Positions 15,408 to 24,737 of a stretch of 49,109 nt of DNA are shown piece after piece. Source of the stretch: Dokdonia sinensis (GTDB lineage: Bacteria; Bacteroidota; Bacteroidia; Flavobacteriales; Flavobacteriaceae); NCBI RefSeq assembly GCF_003688895.1, contig NZ_REFV01000020.1, forward strand, positions 1 through 49,109, written 5' to 3'. The notes under the pieces are model-generated. The model did not search any database and was not told where the DNA came from. It saw only the letters and a program-made list of their open reading frames with translations. Both the position numbers and the translations under genes were made by a program. Within the stretch, counting starts at the first letter, position 1, and each line of letters starts with the position of its first letter.

Positions 15408-16442
15408 TTAATTCATTTTTGCCTTTAGTGAATTCACTTCTTTTTGAAGTTCTTTAATTTTTTCGTTTTGTTCCTTCATAGCGTTAATCAAAACAGGAAT
15501 TAAGGCGGTATAGTCGACAGCATAAAATTCCGTATCTGGAATGGTTGTTACAACTTCGGGAATTATCTCTTTCATTTCTTGGGCAATAACTCCCAAATGT
15601 TCGGTGCCATCTGGACTATTCTTATAATTGTAACGGTACGTTGGTATTTTTAAAAGCTCATCAATACCATAATTTAAAAGTTTAAAATTCTCTTTTAGTC
15701 TTTGGTCTGAGGCCATTGATATAGAATTATAGTAGAATATGTCCTCCCCGTGAATATTATCCCAAATGTTTGTAGCGTCGCCAAGGTCAAGAAGTCTTGA
15801 TGCAGCTGGCAAGATGGCATCATTTGTCATATGAAACCTCTGTAAGGTTGCAAAACCAAAAGAGATACTACCCATAGCATCATTATTTTCAAAGTAAAAT
15901 CGGTTATTTGTACCATCACGGTACATAAACATCTCAGATGTGAAATTGTCTTGTTCAAAAAATATTCCAGAATATCCCTGATTATTCGTATCAATGGTCA
16001 ATGGGATGTTGGTGGTATTAGACAGGCTCATTCTTCCATCACCTAATATTCTTGAATAATTTAATGCGCTATTTGAGAACGTCAAACTCCGATTATTCAG
16101 TGTAACTGTTCTATTTGCGAGGAGGCTACCATCTTCGGTGTATATATTTCTTAGAAATGGAGTCCAAGTAGAAGTGCCATTGTCCCAATAATAGTATCCA
16201 ACAGGAAAACCTGCTATTGCTGTTGTGAGATACACCACCATCGAATTTTGATTCACTCCTGGAGCGGTGCCTGGAAATGCGTCTATACGAGGTATAAGAA
16301 GACCATCATTTAAGTCAGGACTAGCGGGATTTGATGCCACTACATCAAGTGTAGACTGTGGGTCAATGGTATTAATACCTACCTGTGAATAACAAGTGAT
16401 TGCCAGCATAGTGGTGGCAATCATTGTAAAGTAATATTTCAT
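15408..16442 (-). CDS. Secreted protein with C-terminal S74 (endosialidase-type) chaperone domain
   Basis: The 344 residues have a signal peptide ending near CYS-Q, then VGINTIDPQSTLDV, a common opening of Bacteroidota surface proteins. A repetitive beta-rich middle follows. The C-terminal 100 residues are an intramolecular chaperone domain: SDQRLKENFKLL, YRYNYKNSPDGTEHLGVIAQEM, then YTALIPVLINAMKEQ and a terminal coiled coil (about 320-343). In tail-fibre relatives this domain drives trimerisation and may then be cleaved off. A -7 box TATATTTG on the minus strand (16466-16473) lies 24 bp before the start. Likely a trimeric fibre-like surface protein rather than a phage remnant, as no phage genes are near. 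Confidence 0.85.
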   Translation of the reverse strand: MKYYFTMIATTMLAITCYSQVGINTIDPQSTLDVVASNPASPDLNDGLLIPRIDAFPGTAPGVNQNSMVVYLTTAIAGFPVGYYYWDNGTSTWTPFLRNIYTEDGSLLANRTVTLNNRSLTFSNSALNYSRILGDGRMSLSNTTNIPLTIDTNNQGYSGIFFEQDNFTSEMFMYRDGTNNRFYFENNDAMGSISFGFATLQRFHMTNDAILPAASRLLDLGDATNIWDNIHGEDIFYYNSISMASDQRLKENFKLLNYGIDELLKIPTYRYNYKNSPDGTEHLGVIAQEMKEIIPEVVTTIPDTEFYAVDYTALIPVLINAMKEQNEKIKELQKEVNSLKAKMN

Positions 16443-16599
16443 GATTTGGGATCTTTAACTAATCGCAAATATAATATAAATTGCTTTGATTTAAATTGCC
16501 ATATCGGATATAACGCGATTATAGTAAGTAAGTTATGGCTGTAAGTTCATTCGATTAGTGCAAGAGAAAATTCAAATTTAGATTTTTCTATCTCCACCC

Positions 16600-17307
16600 C
16601 TACTTCTTAAATATAGGAATCAAATAAGACAAAGAATATCCATAACCTACGGCAAAAGCACTCTCGTCTGTAGTCTTCCCAAATCCAGGAATGTGCAAGA
16701 CCTCAAACCCGTCTGGTTCTTTGATGGTAATACTTCGTTTAAGCTGCACATTTGCTCCAAGATAAAGATTGTGAAAAAGCTCGACCTGAACTCCCAAATG
16801 AAATTCGAGCCAAGTGGCATTGAGGTCATTAAATTCTCGGGAATCTGTACGAATGTCATCACCAAAAAGCGGATTGGTCGTATAAATCGTGTACGAGTTC
16901 AACTCTTGATTAAATGTAGAAAAACCACCGCGTACCCCAGCGTAAATAAGGTTGTTCATCCCAAACCAATTCTCGTAGGCATTATAATTAAATCCTGCTT
17001 TGATGTAACTACCACTTGCGGTACTGTTTAAATTAGGAAGGTCTGTTGTACGTTGTTCGTTACCTATTTCTGCGGCTAGATAATGTTTTTTTGTGATTCG
17101 GAAATCTCCAGCCACTTCAAAGCCCGTGTAGTCGTCATCTAGACCACTACGTACTAACTTTGAAAGGTCTATACCTACACGCAGCCCATAATAATCTGTT
17201 TTTGTAGGAATCGAGTCTTGAGGGCGCGCATCTTGTGCCTGTACAGCACAACTATACAACCCAAAATATAGACTAATGAAAAATACGAATATGTGCTGTG
17301 GTCTCAT
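16600..17307 (-). CDS. DUF6048-like outer-membrane beta-barrel protein
   Basis: The 235 residues begin with a signal peptide ending near VQAQ (22-25). The rest alternates amphipathic strands with short turns (YYGLRVGIDLSKL, YIKAGFNYNAY, LIYAGVRGGFS, WLEFHLGVQVEL) and ends in YLIPIFKK, in the manner of a small outer-membrane barrel. It matches my recollection of the DUF6048 family, which neighbours DUF6452 in Flavobacteriaceae. Its start codon lies 35 bp inside the end of the DUF6452 gene, implying coupled translation. Last gene of the rlmD operon. Function unknown. Confidence 0.75.
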   Translation of the reverse strand: MRPQHIFVFFISLYFGLYSCAVQAQDARPQDSIPTKTDYYGLRVGIDLSKLVRSGLDDDYTGFEVAGDFRITKKHYLAAEIGNEQRTTDLPNLNSTASGSYIKAGFNYNAYENWFGMNNLIYAGVRGGFSTFNQELNSYTIYTTNPLFGDDIRTDSREFNDLNATWLEFHLGVQVELFHNLYLGANVQLKRSITIKEPDGFEVLHIPGFGKTTDESAFAVGYGYSLSYLIPIFKK

Positions 17308-17770
17308 TGTCTATAGTAATATTATCAATAATAAGGTCTTGAATCCAAAACCCATCTGGCTGTGGACTAAGGGATTCGCCTAGGGCGTCGTAAGTTATCC
17401 TAAAACCACAGGCCTTACTCACGTAATCTTCCTCCCGTTCGTATATAAATGTAATAAGATCTTCATTTGAAATATCTTCAGTATCCGTTTCTCCAGTTGC
17501 GTTAAGCACAAAGCGAAAAGCCGTCTGGTCCACATCTGTACGCAACGGTATAGCAATACTATCCGAATTAAATAGCAAGCCACTTTCCTGATCACTTTCG
17601 GCGATGCCTAGGTTTGTTGGGACTTTGAATTCGCTGGGATTGTCAAAGTCGTAAAAGCGAATAATAAGCAACGGAGTAGTGGGCGTGCTTTCTGCACAAA
17701 TGTCATCACGCTCGCAGGAGGAGCTCAAAATGCTCAAACTAAAAATAACGCCATATAGAATCTTTCTCAT
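17273..17770 (-). CDS. DUF6452-like lipoprotein
   Basis: The start is the ATG at 17770, which gives MRKILYGVIFSLSILSSSC, a lipoprotein signal with the acylated Cys at residue 19; upstream in-frame sequence is not signal-like. The 165-residue product continues DDICAESTPTTPLLIIRFYD, characteristic of DUF6452. The mature domain looks beta-sandwich-like. It begins 1 bp after the TlpA-like gene stops, and its 3' end overlaps the DUF6048 gene by 35 bp. It probably works with the DUF6048 barrel at the outer membrane, but no function is known. Confidence 0.78.
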   Translation of the reverse strand: MRKILYGVIFSLSILSSSCERDDICAESTPTTPLLIIRFYDFDNPSEFKVPTNLGIAESDQESGLLFNSDSIAIPLRTDVDQTAFRFVLNATGETDTEDISNEDLITFIYEREEDYVSKACGFRITYDALGESLSPQPDGFWIQDLIIDNITIDNETTAHIRIFH

Positions 17771-17771
17771 A

Positions 17772-19286
17772 TTATTCCGCAACGAGTTTTGTGAGAATTT
17801 CTGTTGTAATAGATTCGCTGGGGCGATATTCAAATCCAGAGTTTACGATTTCTCCTTTTTTATTAATAATGGTGTATGTAGGAAAACCTTGGAGATTTAT
17901 TTGCTTGAAAATGGGTTTACTCTCTTCTTTGTTTAGAAAATAATGCTTCCCCTTTACTTTGTATTGAGCGATGGAAGGCTTCCAAAGTTTCTCATCAGAC
18001 TGATGGCATAAATAAACAAACTCCACATCATCTTCAAATTTTTCTTTTAACGCCGGAGTCGCTTCCTTAAACTCTTGTTTGCAAGGCCCACACCAAGTTG
18101 CCCAATTATCAATAAAAACGACCTTGCCATTTGCATTTGCAATAATTTCCTGAATGAAATCCTCAGAGTTTTCAGATTTGAAAGATAATAATTCCGAACC
18201 TTCAGGTAAAACTGGATTGTCTAAAAGATCTTTCACGCTACCGTACTTTCGTGCGAGGGATTTTTCAAAAATACTTTCTGAAAAAAGCGTGTCAAACTTA
18301 CCTCTATGCTTCTCATAATACGTTACACTATTATTCGATAACATTCCTTGCACATATTGATTTGCAACTAATTGAGCAAGCAGTTTATTTTTTGAAGCAA
18401 CGGCATCAATTTTTTTGAAATATACAGAATCTCTTTTTTCAGGACGCTTTAACTCTTCTGGTGATAGGGCGTTCTGTATGTCTGTATTTATCTGGTAGCC
18501 ATAATAACGTATATAGTCTGAAGATAAGGTGTTGTTAACTAGGTCTTTCTCAGTAAAAGATACAGGAGTCATTGCTTCTTTAAAAAAATTGTCATCCACT
18601 TTTACAAACTGTCGTGTAAACATATTGTGCAAAGGAATGTAGGCAAGGAGCTTTGCGTTTTTAGCAAATTTCTTTTCTGTTTCCAGCCAGTTTTTAAAGA
18701 AAGGACTAGGATTGTTTTCTTTAATAAAGGCATCAATTTTTGTATCCTTTACGATGTATAAAGAATCTAAATAGTTCTTATAGGCTTCAGGTTTTCCAGA
18801 TCTAATAATGGTTTCATTTCTCGTGTAATCTTCTGGAAACAGCGATTTGTAATTTAAAAGCATCCTGTTATCGGCTGCGTTTGCGCCTTTGAAGTCAATA
18901 TTTTCTTTAAAAACCTCTTCCTCATTAAAACTATTATCAAAGTTCACAGTCACAGTCTCCCCTGGTGTGATAAAAAGTTCGAACCCTTGGTTATGATATA
19001 CATATACTTGCTGCGGGACCGTTGTGTTTAACTCAAATGTAAATTGCCCTGTGAGTGAATCAATTACTGCAGTTTCCTCAACATAATCCCCCGCAATATA
19101 ATTTGGATAACTTAGGTGAATGGTTGTTCCGTATTCAGAAAACTTTCCATTTTTAATAGTGCCTTCAATAACGGTTTTTTGAGTTAGAGATGGCTCGTTT
19201 TCCATCTTATCGCTCTTACAGGAAAATAGCAGTAGTACTAAAACAGGTAAAAACAGATGTCTTAAATAGTTCATATACGTATTCAT
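17772..19286 (-). CDS. TlpA-like thioredoxin-domain lipoprotein
   Basis: The 504 residues start with a lipoprotein signal (lipobox LFSC, Cys at about 23; an internal ATG four codons in would also serve). A DUF4369-like beta domain (about 35-130, with GTIKNGKFSEYGTTI) and a helical middle follow. A C-terminal thioredoxin domain has the active site WCGPCK (Cys399, Cys402). This architecture is common among Bacteroidota periplasmic thiol-disulfide reductases. It lies 5 bp after rlmD and 1 bp before DUF6452. It may keep envelope proteins or cytochrome haem-binding thiols reduced. Confidence 0.87.
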   Translation of the reverse strand: MNTYMNYLRHLFLPVLVLLLFSCKSDKMENEPSLTQKTVIEGTIKNGKFSEYGTTIHLSYPNYIAGDYVEETAVIDSLTGQFTFELNTTVPQQVYVYHNQGFELFITPGETVTVNFDNSFNEEEVFKENIDFKGANAADNRMLLNYKSLFPEDYTRNETIIRSGKPEAYKNYLDSLYIVKDTKIDAFIKENNPSPFFKNWLETEKKFAKNAKLLAYIPLHNMFTRQFVKVDDNFFKEAMTPVSFTEKDLVNNTLSSDYIRYYGYQINTDIQNALSPEELKRPEKRDSVYFKKIDAVASKNKLLAQLVANQYVQGMLSNNSVTYYEKHRGKFDTLFSESIFEKSLARKYGSVKDLLDNPVLPEGSELLSFKSENSEDFIQEIIANANGKVVFIDNWATWCGPCKQEFKEATPALKEKFEDDVEFVYLCHQSDEKLWKPSIAQYKVKGKHYFLNKEESKPIFKQINLQGFPTYTIINKKGEIVNSGFEYRPSESITTEILTKLVAE

Positions 19287-19291
19287 TTATT

Positions 19292-20704
19292 TTATCTCTT
19301 CTCCAGCAACACTACATTTTCCACGTGATGCGTTTGCGGGAACATATCTACAGGTTGTACTCGGGTTACTTTGTATGTCTCATCTAGTAACGCTAGGTCC
19401 CTCGCTTGTGTTGCGCTGTTGCAACTTACGTAAACGACTTTTTGCGGTGCAATGTTTAAGATTTGTTTAACCACATCGCCGTGCATCCCGTCTCGCGGTG
19501 GGTCAGTAATGATTACATCTGGAATCCCGTGAGTATTTATAAATTCTGTATTGAAGACATTTTTCATATCTCCTACATAAAACTCTGTATTTGTAATTCC
19601 GTTGCGCTCTGCATTTTCCTTTGCGGCCGTGATGGCGTCTGGAACCGCTTCTACACCGATTACCTTTTTTGCATCTTTTGCCACAAACTGAGCAATGGTA
19701 CCCGTTCCTGTGTACAAATCGTACACAAGTTCGTCACCTGTGAGTCCTGCAAAATCACGAGTGATCTTATACAATTCATAAGCTTGCGCCGAGTTGGTTT
19801 GATAAAAAGACTTAGCGTTTATTTTAAACTTTAAGCCCTCCATTTCTTCAAAAATGTGGTCGCGACCGTGATACACTTCTATTTTCTGGTCATAGATGGT
19901 ATCGTTTCCTTTACTGTTTATGACATATAATAAGGAAGTGATTTCTGGGAAAGTATCTTTAATGTAATCCATTAACAAGGTGCGCAGGGCAACATCCTCT
20001 TTAAAAAATTGCACTAGCACCATTAATTCTCCCGTGCTCGAAGTCCTGATCATTAAAGTGCGCAGTAAGCCTTCTTGATTGCGAGCATTATAAAATGCAA
20101 GTCCATTTGTCGTAGCAAATTCTTTGATTCCATTGCGTATGGCGTTGCTGGGGTCACGTTGTAAGTGGCATTTCTCAATATCAAGAATTTTGTCCCACAT
20201 TCCCGCGATATGAAAACCTAGCGCATTGCGGTCCTCTATAACTTCGTCGCTACGTATCTGGTCCAGCGTAAGCCATTTTGAGTCTGAAAAGCCAAACTCC
20301 ATTTTGTTGCGATAAAAATACTGTTCGGCGCTACCGGCGATTGGGGTGATTTCTGGAAGCTCTATTTTTCCGAGACGTTTTAGGTTATTTTCAACTTCCT
20401 GCTGTTTGTATTCCAGCTGGTATTGATACTCCATATGTTGCCATTTACAGCCACCACAAGCTTCAAAATGCTGACATTGTGGGGTTGTACGCTTTCGCGA
20501 AAGCGTAACAACCTCCGTAGCCGTTGCTTCATAGTATGACTTGCGTTTTTTTGTGGTCTGTACGTGTACCACATCTCCAGGAACGGCATTGTTTATAAAG
20601 ATGACTTTCCCGTCTGGTGCGTGGCCTATGGCTTTACCCTTTGCTCCAGCATCTGTTACTTCAATATTTTCAAATACAACACGATTTTGTTTACGTCTTC
20701 CCAT
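19292..20704 (-). CDS. rlmD: 23S rRNA (uracil-C5)-methyltransferase RlmD-like
   Basis: This SAM-dependent enzyme adds C5-methyl to a 23S rRNA uracil (U1939 in E. coli). The 470 residues hold a TRAM domain (about 10-65), four [4Fe-4S] cysteines (Cys77, Cys83, Cys86 and Cys179), a Rossmann SAM-binding domain (YDLYTGTGTIAQF), the DPPRDGMH motif and the nucleophile Cys428 in VSCNS. Bacteroidota often carry two paralogues, so the exact target uracil is uncertain. A -7 box TATTTTTG on the minus strand (20709-20716) is only 5 bp from the ATG, implying an almost leaderless mRNA. The palindrome at 20490 encodes TLSRKR between TRAM and the cluster domain. Confidence 0.93.
   Translation of the reverse strand: MGRRKQNRVVFENIEVTDAGAKGKAIGHAPDGKVIFINNAVPGDVVHVQTTKKRKSYYEATATEVVTLSRKRTTPQCQHFEACGGCKWQHMEYQYQLEYKQQEVENNLKRLGKIELPEITPIAGSAEQYFYRNKMEFGFSDSKWLTLDQIRSDEVIEDRNALGFHIAGMWDKILDIEKCHLQRDPSNAIRNGIKEFATTNGLAFYNARNQEGLLRTLMIRTSSTGELMVLVQFFKEDVALRTLLMDYIKDTFPEITSLLYVINSKGNDTIYDQKIEVYHGRDHIFEEMEGLKFKINAKSFYQTNSAQAYELYKITRDFAGLTGDELVYDLYTGTGTIAQFVAKDAKKVIGVEAVPDAITAAKENAERNGITNTEFYVGDMKNVFNTEFINTHGIPDVIITDPPRDGMHGDVVKQILNIAPQKVVYVSCNSATQARDLALLDETYKVTRVQPVDMFPQTHHVENVVLLEKR
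20490..20505. repeat. Dispersed 16-bp palindrome, perfect copy (inside rlmD)
   Basis: Exact CGCTTTCGCGAAAGCG, read as LSRKR, a frame used only once among the genic copies. It falls in the linker between the TRAM domain and the Fe-S cysteines. Confidence 0.95.
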
Positions 20705-20856
20705 AGTGCAAAAATAGCTTCTTTGTATGACAATGGAAATGTAAAAAAACTATATGTAGCGAGGCTAGAACTTTTCAAGTCATTTATACCCATTACTGGG
20801 TATTTTATACTTGTTGATTATTTGTATTTTAGAACCTTTTAATACCCCCAACATCA

Positions 20857-23800
20857 TTGGTTCATTTTAAATATTACCTTTTCTTATTCCTTTTTGGCTT
20901 TTCTTGCCTTGTTGCGTCTGCTCAATCCAGCAATACGTTTACTTCAAGAATGATTTCTGAAAAAACTGTCGATACTCTTGAAGTCGTATCCATAGATCAA
21001 AATCAAGGGCTCAAACAACTCAATGTGCGTGCTGTAGTGCAAGATGATCTAGATTATATCTGGGTAGGAACAGAGGATGGAGTGCAGCGCTATGACGGTT
21101 ACGGATTTATATCAAAAAAGCTATCCCTTCCAGACGGTAGTGATGTTCAGGATAATTACATAGAAGACCTGCACTTTACTAAGGATACGTTATGGATAGG
21201 AACACTCAAAAGCGGAGTACTAGGGTACAAACTTTCTGAAGATCGTTTTTTTGATGTTGCTGGACTCCGCGATGACAGCGCGCTATTACTAAATCGAGGG
21301 ATTATTGCTATAGACGATGAAAATTTACTTTTTTCGTCTGAGAATCAATTTGGCATTTATAACCGAAAATCCAAAAGTTTTGAGCGGTTCACCCTCCCAG
21401 AAAGTAAAAATGGAGCTTATGTGACAGATGCTGTAGTTTGGGACGAGGACGAATATATTCTAGGGACTTCTACAGAGGGAGCATTTCGGTTTAACAAAAA
21501 AAAGAATGCATTTACACCATTTAATGAGATTCCTAAAATACCCGTAAATGCATTGCTATGGCTGGATAATCAACTCGCCATAGGAACAGCTAGCGGACTC
21601 TATCTTTATGACCGCACAACTGGTATTACACAAAAAACCAATATTACTGATCATATTATGTGTTTAGAACACATTGATAATATGTCCATATATATAGGCT
21701 CAAAAACGGGCTTGATGCGTCTAGAGAATAACGAAACGGCTCAGAAAATCATTCTTAAAGGAACTAACGGTAAAGTATATGATCCTGTTGAAATCTACGA
21801 GATTCATCAAGATGATAAGGGAAATACTTGGTTTGGATCAGAAGGAGAGGGAATGTTTTACCACAATGATTACAGGAAGAAATTTGTCACTCAGAAAATA
21901 AAATTAGAGGAGTATCCTTCGGCAATTAAAATTAGTTCGTTTCAGTTTGAAAAAGAGGCTGACAGTACGTTGTGGGTGGCGACAACTTTTGGTGTGGTAA
22001 AATACGATATGGTTGCCAAAACTAGTAAACTCTTTGCAACAGTTCCAGAGGAAGGTCCTGCATACATTTTACATAAAGATGATTATGGCAATTTTTGGTC
22101 AGGTGGTTATGGATATGGTGTGATGCTTTTTGATGAAAAGTCCCAAAAATTCAAACAATACTTACACGATCCAAATAACCCCAAAAGCCTCGCCGAAAAT
22201 GATGTTCCAGAAATCATACCAATAGATGAAAAGCGCGTTTGGGTCTCGAGTATTTCATCCGGAATACAGGAAATGAACATTGCCGAAGGGACATTTACTC
22301 CCATTCTCATTAACGGCGAAAAAATAAATAGGACGAGAACACACTTTTACGATAAAGAAGGCTACTTGTGGCTAGGAGGCGATAATGGTCTGTACCGATA
22401 TAAAGAAGGTGAGGAGCTTTCTCATTTTACCAGTGGAGATGAAGCAACCGGGGGGCTGAGTGGAAAAAGAATCTTTGGGATTCGTCAGGCTTCGGACAAC
22501 TCCTTTTGGGTCGCAACAAACCACGGTCTCACACACCTGATGTCAGATTTTGAAACTTCGGTGCAGTATACAATGAACGAAGGCTTGCCTAACAATTTAA
22601 TGTACACGCTGGAGATAGATGATAATGATAATGTATGGGTAAGTTCTAACGAAGGACTCTCTATGCTGGATGTGGCAACGGGTTTGTTTACAAATTACAC
22701 GGTAAAAGATGGGCTACAGAACAATGAGTTTAATGGGAAATGCTCTTATAAAGATGAATTTGGCAACCTCTATTTTGGTGGAGTAGATGGATTTAATATT
22801 TTTCATCCAGACAGACTCAAGGAAAATCCCCATACACCAGAGGTTCACATCGATAGAGTAGAGCTCTTTAACAGTCCGCTGGAGCGCAATGAGCTTTTTA
22901 AGGACACCTTGGTTTTTAAGAGTGATGAGAATGTTATCACCTTTGGGTACACCGCACTCAATTATCTAAACCCGAACAAGGTTAGCTATCAGTTTAAGAT
23001 GGAAGGTTTTGATGAGACGTGGCGTCCCGAAACTACAGATCGCACGACCACATACACAAACTTAAATCCAGGCACCTATCGCTTTTTAGTTAAAGCGAGT
23101 AATGACGTAGGCATCTGGAATAATGAACCAGATATGATGACTGTCATTGTCGTACCACCGTGGTACCAGCAATGGTGGTTCCGAGTGCTGGCAGTTGTAC
23201 TTTTCTTGCTTTCCGGTATTATGTACTATCTGTATAAAACAAACAAACTTAAGAAGGATAAACTCAAACTTACCCGCCTTGTCGAAGAGCGCACACAAGA
23301 AGTAAAGGAAAAGAACGAAGCGCTCACGACAGCTTACAATGAATCGGAATCCCAGCGAGAGCGCATTACGTTCCTGATGCAGGAGCTTAATCACCGAGTA
23401 AAGAATAATTTACAGATTATCTCGAGCCTGCTTAATATACAGGCGCATTCTCTCGAGGATACAGATGCTATTGAGGCGTTGCAAGTTGCCAAACAGCGTA
23501 TTCTGACTATTTCCCACATTCAGCAGGCATTTGCTCAGGATGATGATGCGATTCATCTTTCGGCGTTTATAAAAGAGTTAGTTTCGGCGGTGCTCAAGGT
23601 TTTGGGCAATGAGAGCACTCCATTATTTAAAGTAGAATATGACCTAGAAGATATTTCGGTTCCCAGCGGGCAAACTACCTTGATAGGCCTCGTTCTCAAT
23701 GAGCTCATTACAAATGTGTATAAATATGCTTTTGACCGCTTTCGCGAAAGCAATACCTTAAAAATTTCCACTTCCATTACCGAAGGTGACATCATTTTAA

Positions 23801-23967
23801 CACTAGAGGATAATGGTAAGGGATATGCGCCAAAGGATATGCGCCAAAATTCTCTCGGGCTGGAACTCGTAAATGAAATGGTGCGACAGCTCAAAGGAAC
23901 ACTTGAAACGCAATCTGAAGACGGTGTCAAAAACAGAATTGTCATACCAAAACCTCAAAATAAGTAA
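20857..23967 (+). CDS. Propeller/Y_Y_Y sensor histidine kinase (HisKA_2 type)
   Basis: This is a membrane sensor kinase for the adjacent response regulator. Read from a TTG at 20857 it has 1036 residues and a signal peptide (LFLFGFSCLVASAQ). A large periplasmic sensor of two-component propeller repeats (about 45-670, e.g. YIWVGTEDGVQRYDG, NTWFGSEGEGMF) precedes a Y_Y_Y domain (about 690-760) and one membrane helix (about 773-795). A coiled coil leads to a HisKA_2/HWE-like segment with phospho-acceptor His846 in NHRVKNN, then the ATPase domain (N-box NELITNVYKYAF, DNGKGY). An in-frame TAG precedes the TTG with no ATG between; without the TTG the signal peptide would be lost. A palindrome copy follows the N-box. 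Confidence 0.9.
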   Translation: MVHFKYYLFLFLFGFSCLVASAQSSNTFTSRMISEKTVDTLEVVSIDQNQGLKQLNVRAVVQDDLDYIWVGTEDGVQRYDGYGFISKKLSLPDGSDVQDNYIEDLHFTKDTLWIGTLKSGVLGYKLSEDRFFDVAGLRDDSALLLNRGIIAIDDENLLFSSENQFGIYNRKSKSFERFTLPESKNGAYVTDAVVWDEDEYILGTSTEGAFRFNKKKNAFTPFNEIPKIPVNALLWLDNQLAIGTASGLYLYDRTTGITQKTNITDHIMCLEHIDNMSIYIGSKTGLMRLENNETAQKIILKGTNGKVYDPVEIYEIHQDDKGNTWFGSEGEGMFYHNDYRKKFVTQKIKLEEYPSAIKISSFQFEKEADSTLWVATTFGVVKYDMVAKTSKLFATVPEEGPAYILHKDDYGNFWSGGYGYGVMLFDEKSQKFKQYLHDPNNPKSLAENDVPEIIPIDEKRVWVSSISSGIQEMNIAEGTFTPILINGEKINRTRTHFYDKEGYLWLGGDNGLYRYKEGEELSHFTSGDEATGGLSGKRIFGIRQASDNSFWVATNHGLTHLMSDFETSVQYTMNEGLPNNLMYTLEIDDNDNVWVSSNEGLSMLDVATGLFTNYTVKDGLQNNEFNGKCSYKDEFGNLYFGGVDGFNIFHPDRLKENPHTPEVHIDRVELFNSPLERNELFKDTLVFKSDENVITFGYTALNYLNPNKVSYQFKMEGFDETWRPETTDRTTTYTNLNPGTYRFLVKASNDVGIWNNEPDMMTVIVVPPWYQQWWFRVLAVVLFLLSGIMYYLYKTNKLKKDKLKLTRLVEERTQEVKEKNEALTTAYNESESQRERITFLMQELNHRVKNNLQIISSLLNIQAHSLEDTDAIEALQVAKQRILTISHIQQAFAQDDDAIHLSAFIKELVSAVLKVLGNESTPLFKVEYDLEDISVPSGQTTLIGLVLNELITNVYKYAFDRFRESNTLKISTSITEGDIILTLEDNGKGYAPKDMRQNSLGLELVNEMVRQLKGTLETQSEDGVKNRIVIPKPQNK
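23737..23752. repeat. Dispersed palindrome, 15 of 16 (inside sensor kinase)
   Basis: CGCTTTCGCGAAAGCA, one end mismatch. It is read in the RFRES frame, in the loop after the ATPase N-box. Confidence 0.9.
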
Positions 23968-23973
23968 TTATAG

Positions 23974-24582
23974 ATGTCACATAAAATTCTCCTTATAGAA
24001 GACGAATTTATTATCGCACGAGATATCGAAATGGAGCTCGGAAAAAACGGGTTTGCAAGAGTATTGCGTTGCAGTACCCCGGCCGAAGCTAAGATGGATT
24101 ATAAGGAGAATGAGTTTGACCTAATACTTTCTGATATTAATCTAGAAGCAGAGATAGATGGTATTGAGCTCGTCGCACAGCTTCAAGAAATACGTAAGAC
24201 ACCAGCCGTTTTTCTTACAGCATTTAGTAATCCTGAGATTGTCGCTCGAGCTGAGAAGATTATGCCATTTGCTTATGTCTTGAAGCCATTTCACGCAGAG
24301 CAACTTAAGATTACTATAAACCTTGCGCTTTCTAATTTTGAGAAGCGACAAAATGAGGCTGGTTCTGAAGAGACACAAGAAAAACTGACATTGCTCACAC
24401 AACGGGAGGTCGAGATACTCTCGGCATTTAGTTCTGGAAAAACCAGTAAAGAAGTAGGGGATGAGCTTCATATTTCCCACCAAACAGTAGAAAAGCACAA
24501 GAAAAACATCAAGAAAAAACTGGATATGAGTACTATAGGGGAGCTCATACGCTTTGCGGTGGATGCAAACCTGATTAAGTAA
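23974..24582 (+). CDS. Response regulator with LuxR-type HTH
   Basis: The 202 residues are a receiver domain (about 1-120) and a LuxR/GerE helix-turn-helix (about 138-200). Receiver residues are all present: the acidic pair ED (9-10), phospho-acceptor Asp54 in LSDINL, Thr82 and Lys104 in VLKPF. The HTH reads LTQREVEILSAFSSGKTSKEVGDEL and continues with SHQTVEKHKKNIKKKL. It begins 6 bp after the kinase stop and is certainly its partner. It should be a DNA-binding transcription factor; its targets are unknown. rocD follows on the same strand after 171 bp and is a possible but unproven target. Confidence 0.93.
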   Translation: MSHKILLIEDEFIIARDIEMELGKNGFARVLRCSTPAEAKMDYKENEFDLILSDINLEAEIDGIELVAQLQEIRKTPAVFLTAFSNPEIVARAEKIMPFAYVLKPFHAEQLKITINLALSNFEKRQNEAGSEETQEKLTLLTQREVEILSAFSSGKTSKEVGDELHISHQTVEKHKKNIKKKLDMSTIGELIRFAVDANLIK

Positions 24583-24679
24583 TTTTTACACCCTTCTTAA
24601 TCCTTTTAAGTCTCTGGCGATTTTTGTAATTTCGACGCTCTTGAATAAGAACTGGGGATGATTTCTCTCCCGCGCTGAA

Positions 24680-24737
24680 TTCTCGACTATATCGAGAAAA
24701 CAAAGGCTCAGCAGGAATTGTTATCTGTTTAACAATT
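24680..24737 (+). promoter_or_regulatory. Two hairpins in the rocD leader
   Basis: TTCTCGA (24680-24686) pairs with TCGAGAA (24692-24698) around 5 nt, and AATTGTTA (24716-24723) with TAACAATT (24730-24737) around 6 nt. Both lie within 75 bp of the rocD ATG. They may form a regulatory leader, an operator, or the end of the response-regulator transcript. Confidence 0.4.

Noticed and set aside
15408-16442. The S74-domain gene as prophage tail fibre
   Set aside because: No phage genes surround it, and its opening VGINTIDPQSTLDV is typical of Bacteroidota surface proteins.
17307-17833. A longer start at 17833 for the DUF6452 gene
   Set aside because: It would overlap the TlpA-like gene by 62 bp and bury the lipoprotein signal that starts at 17770.
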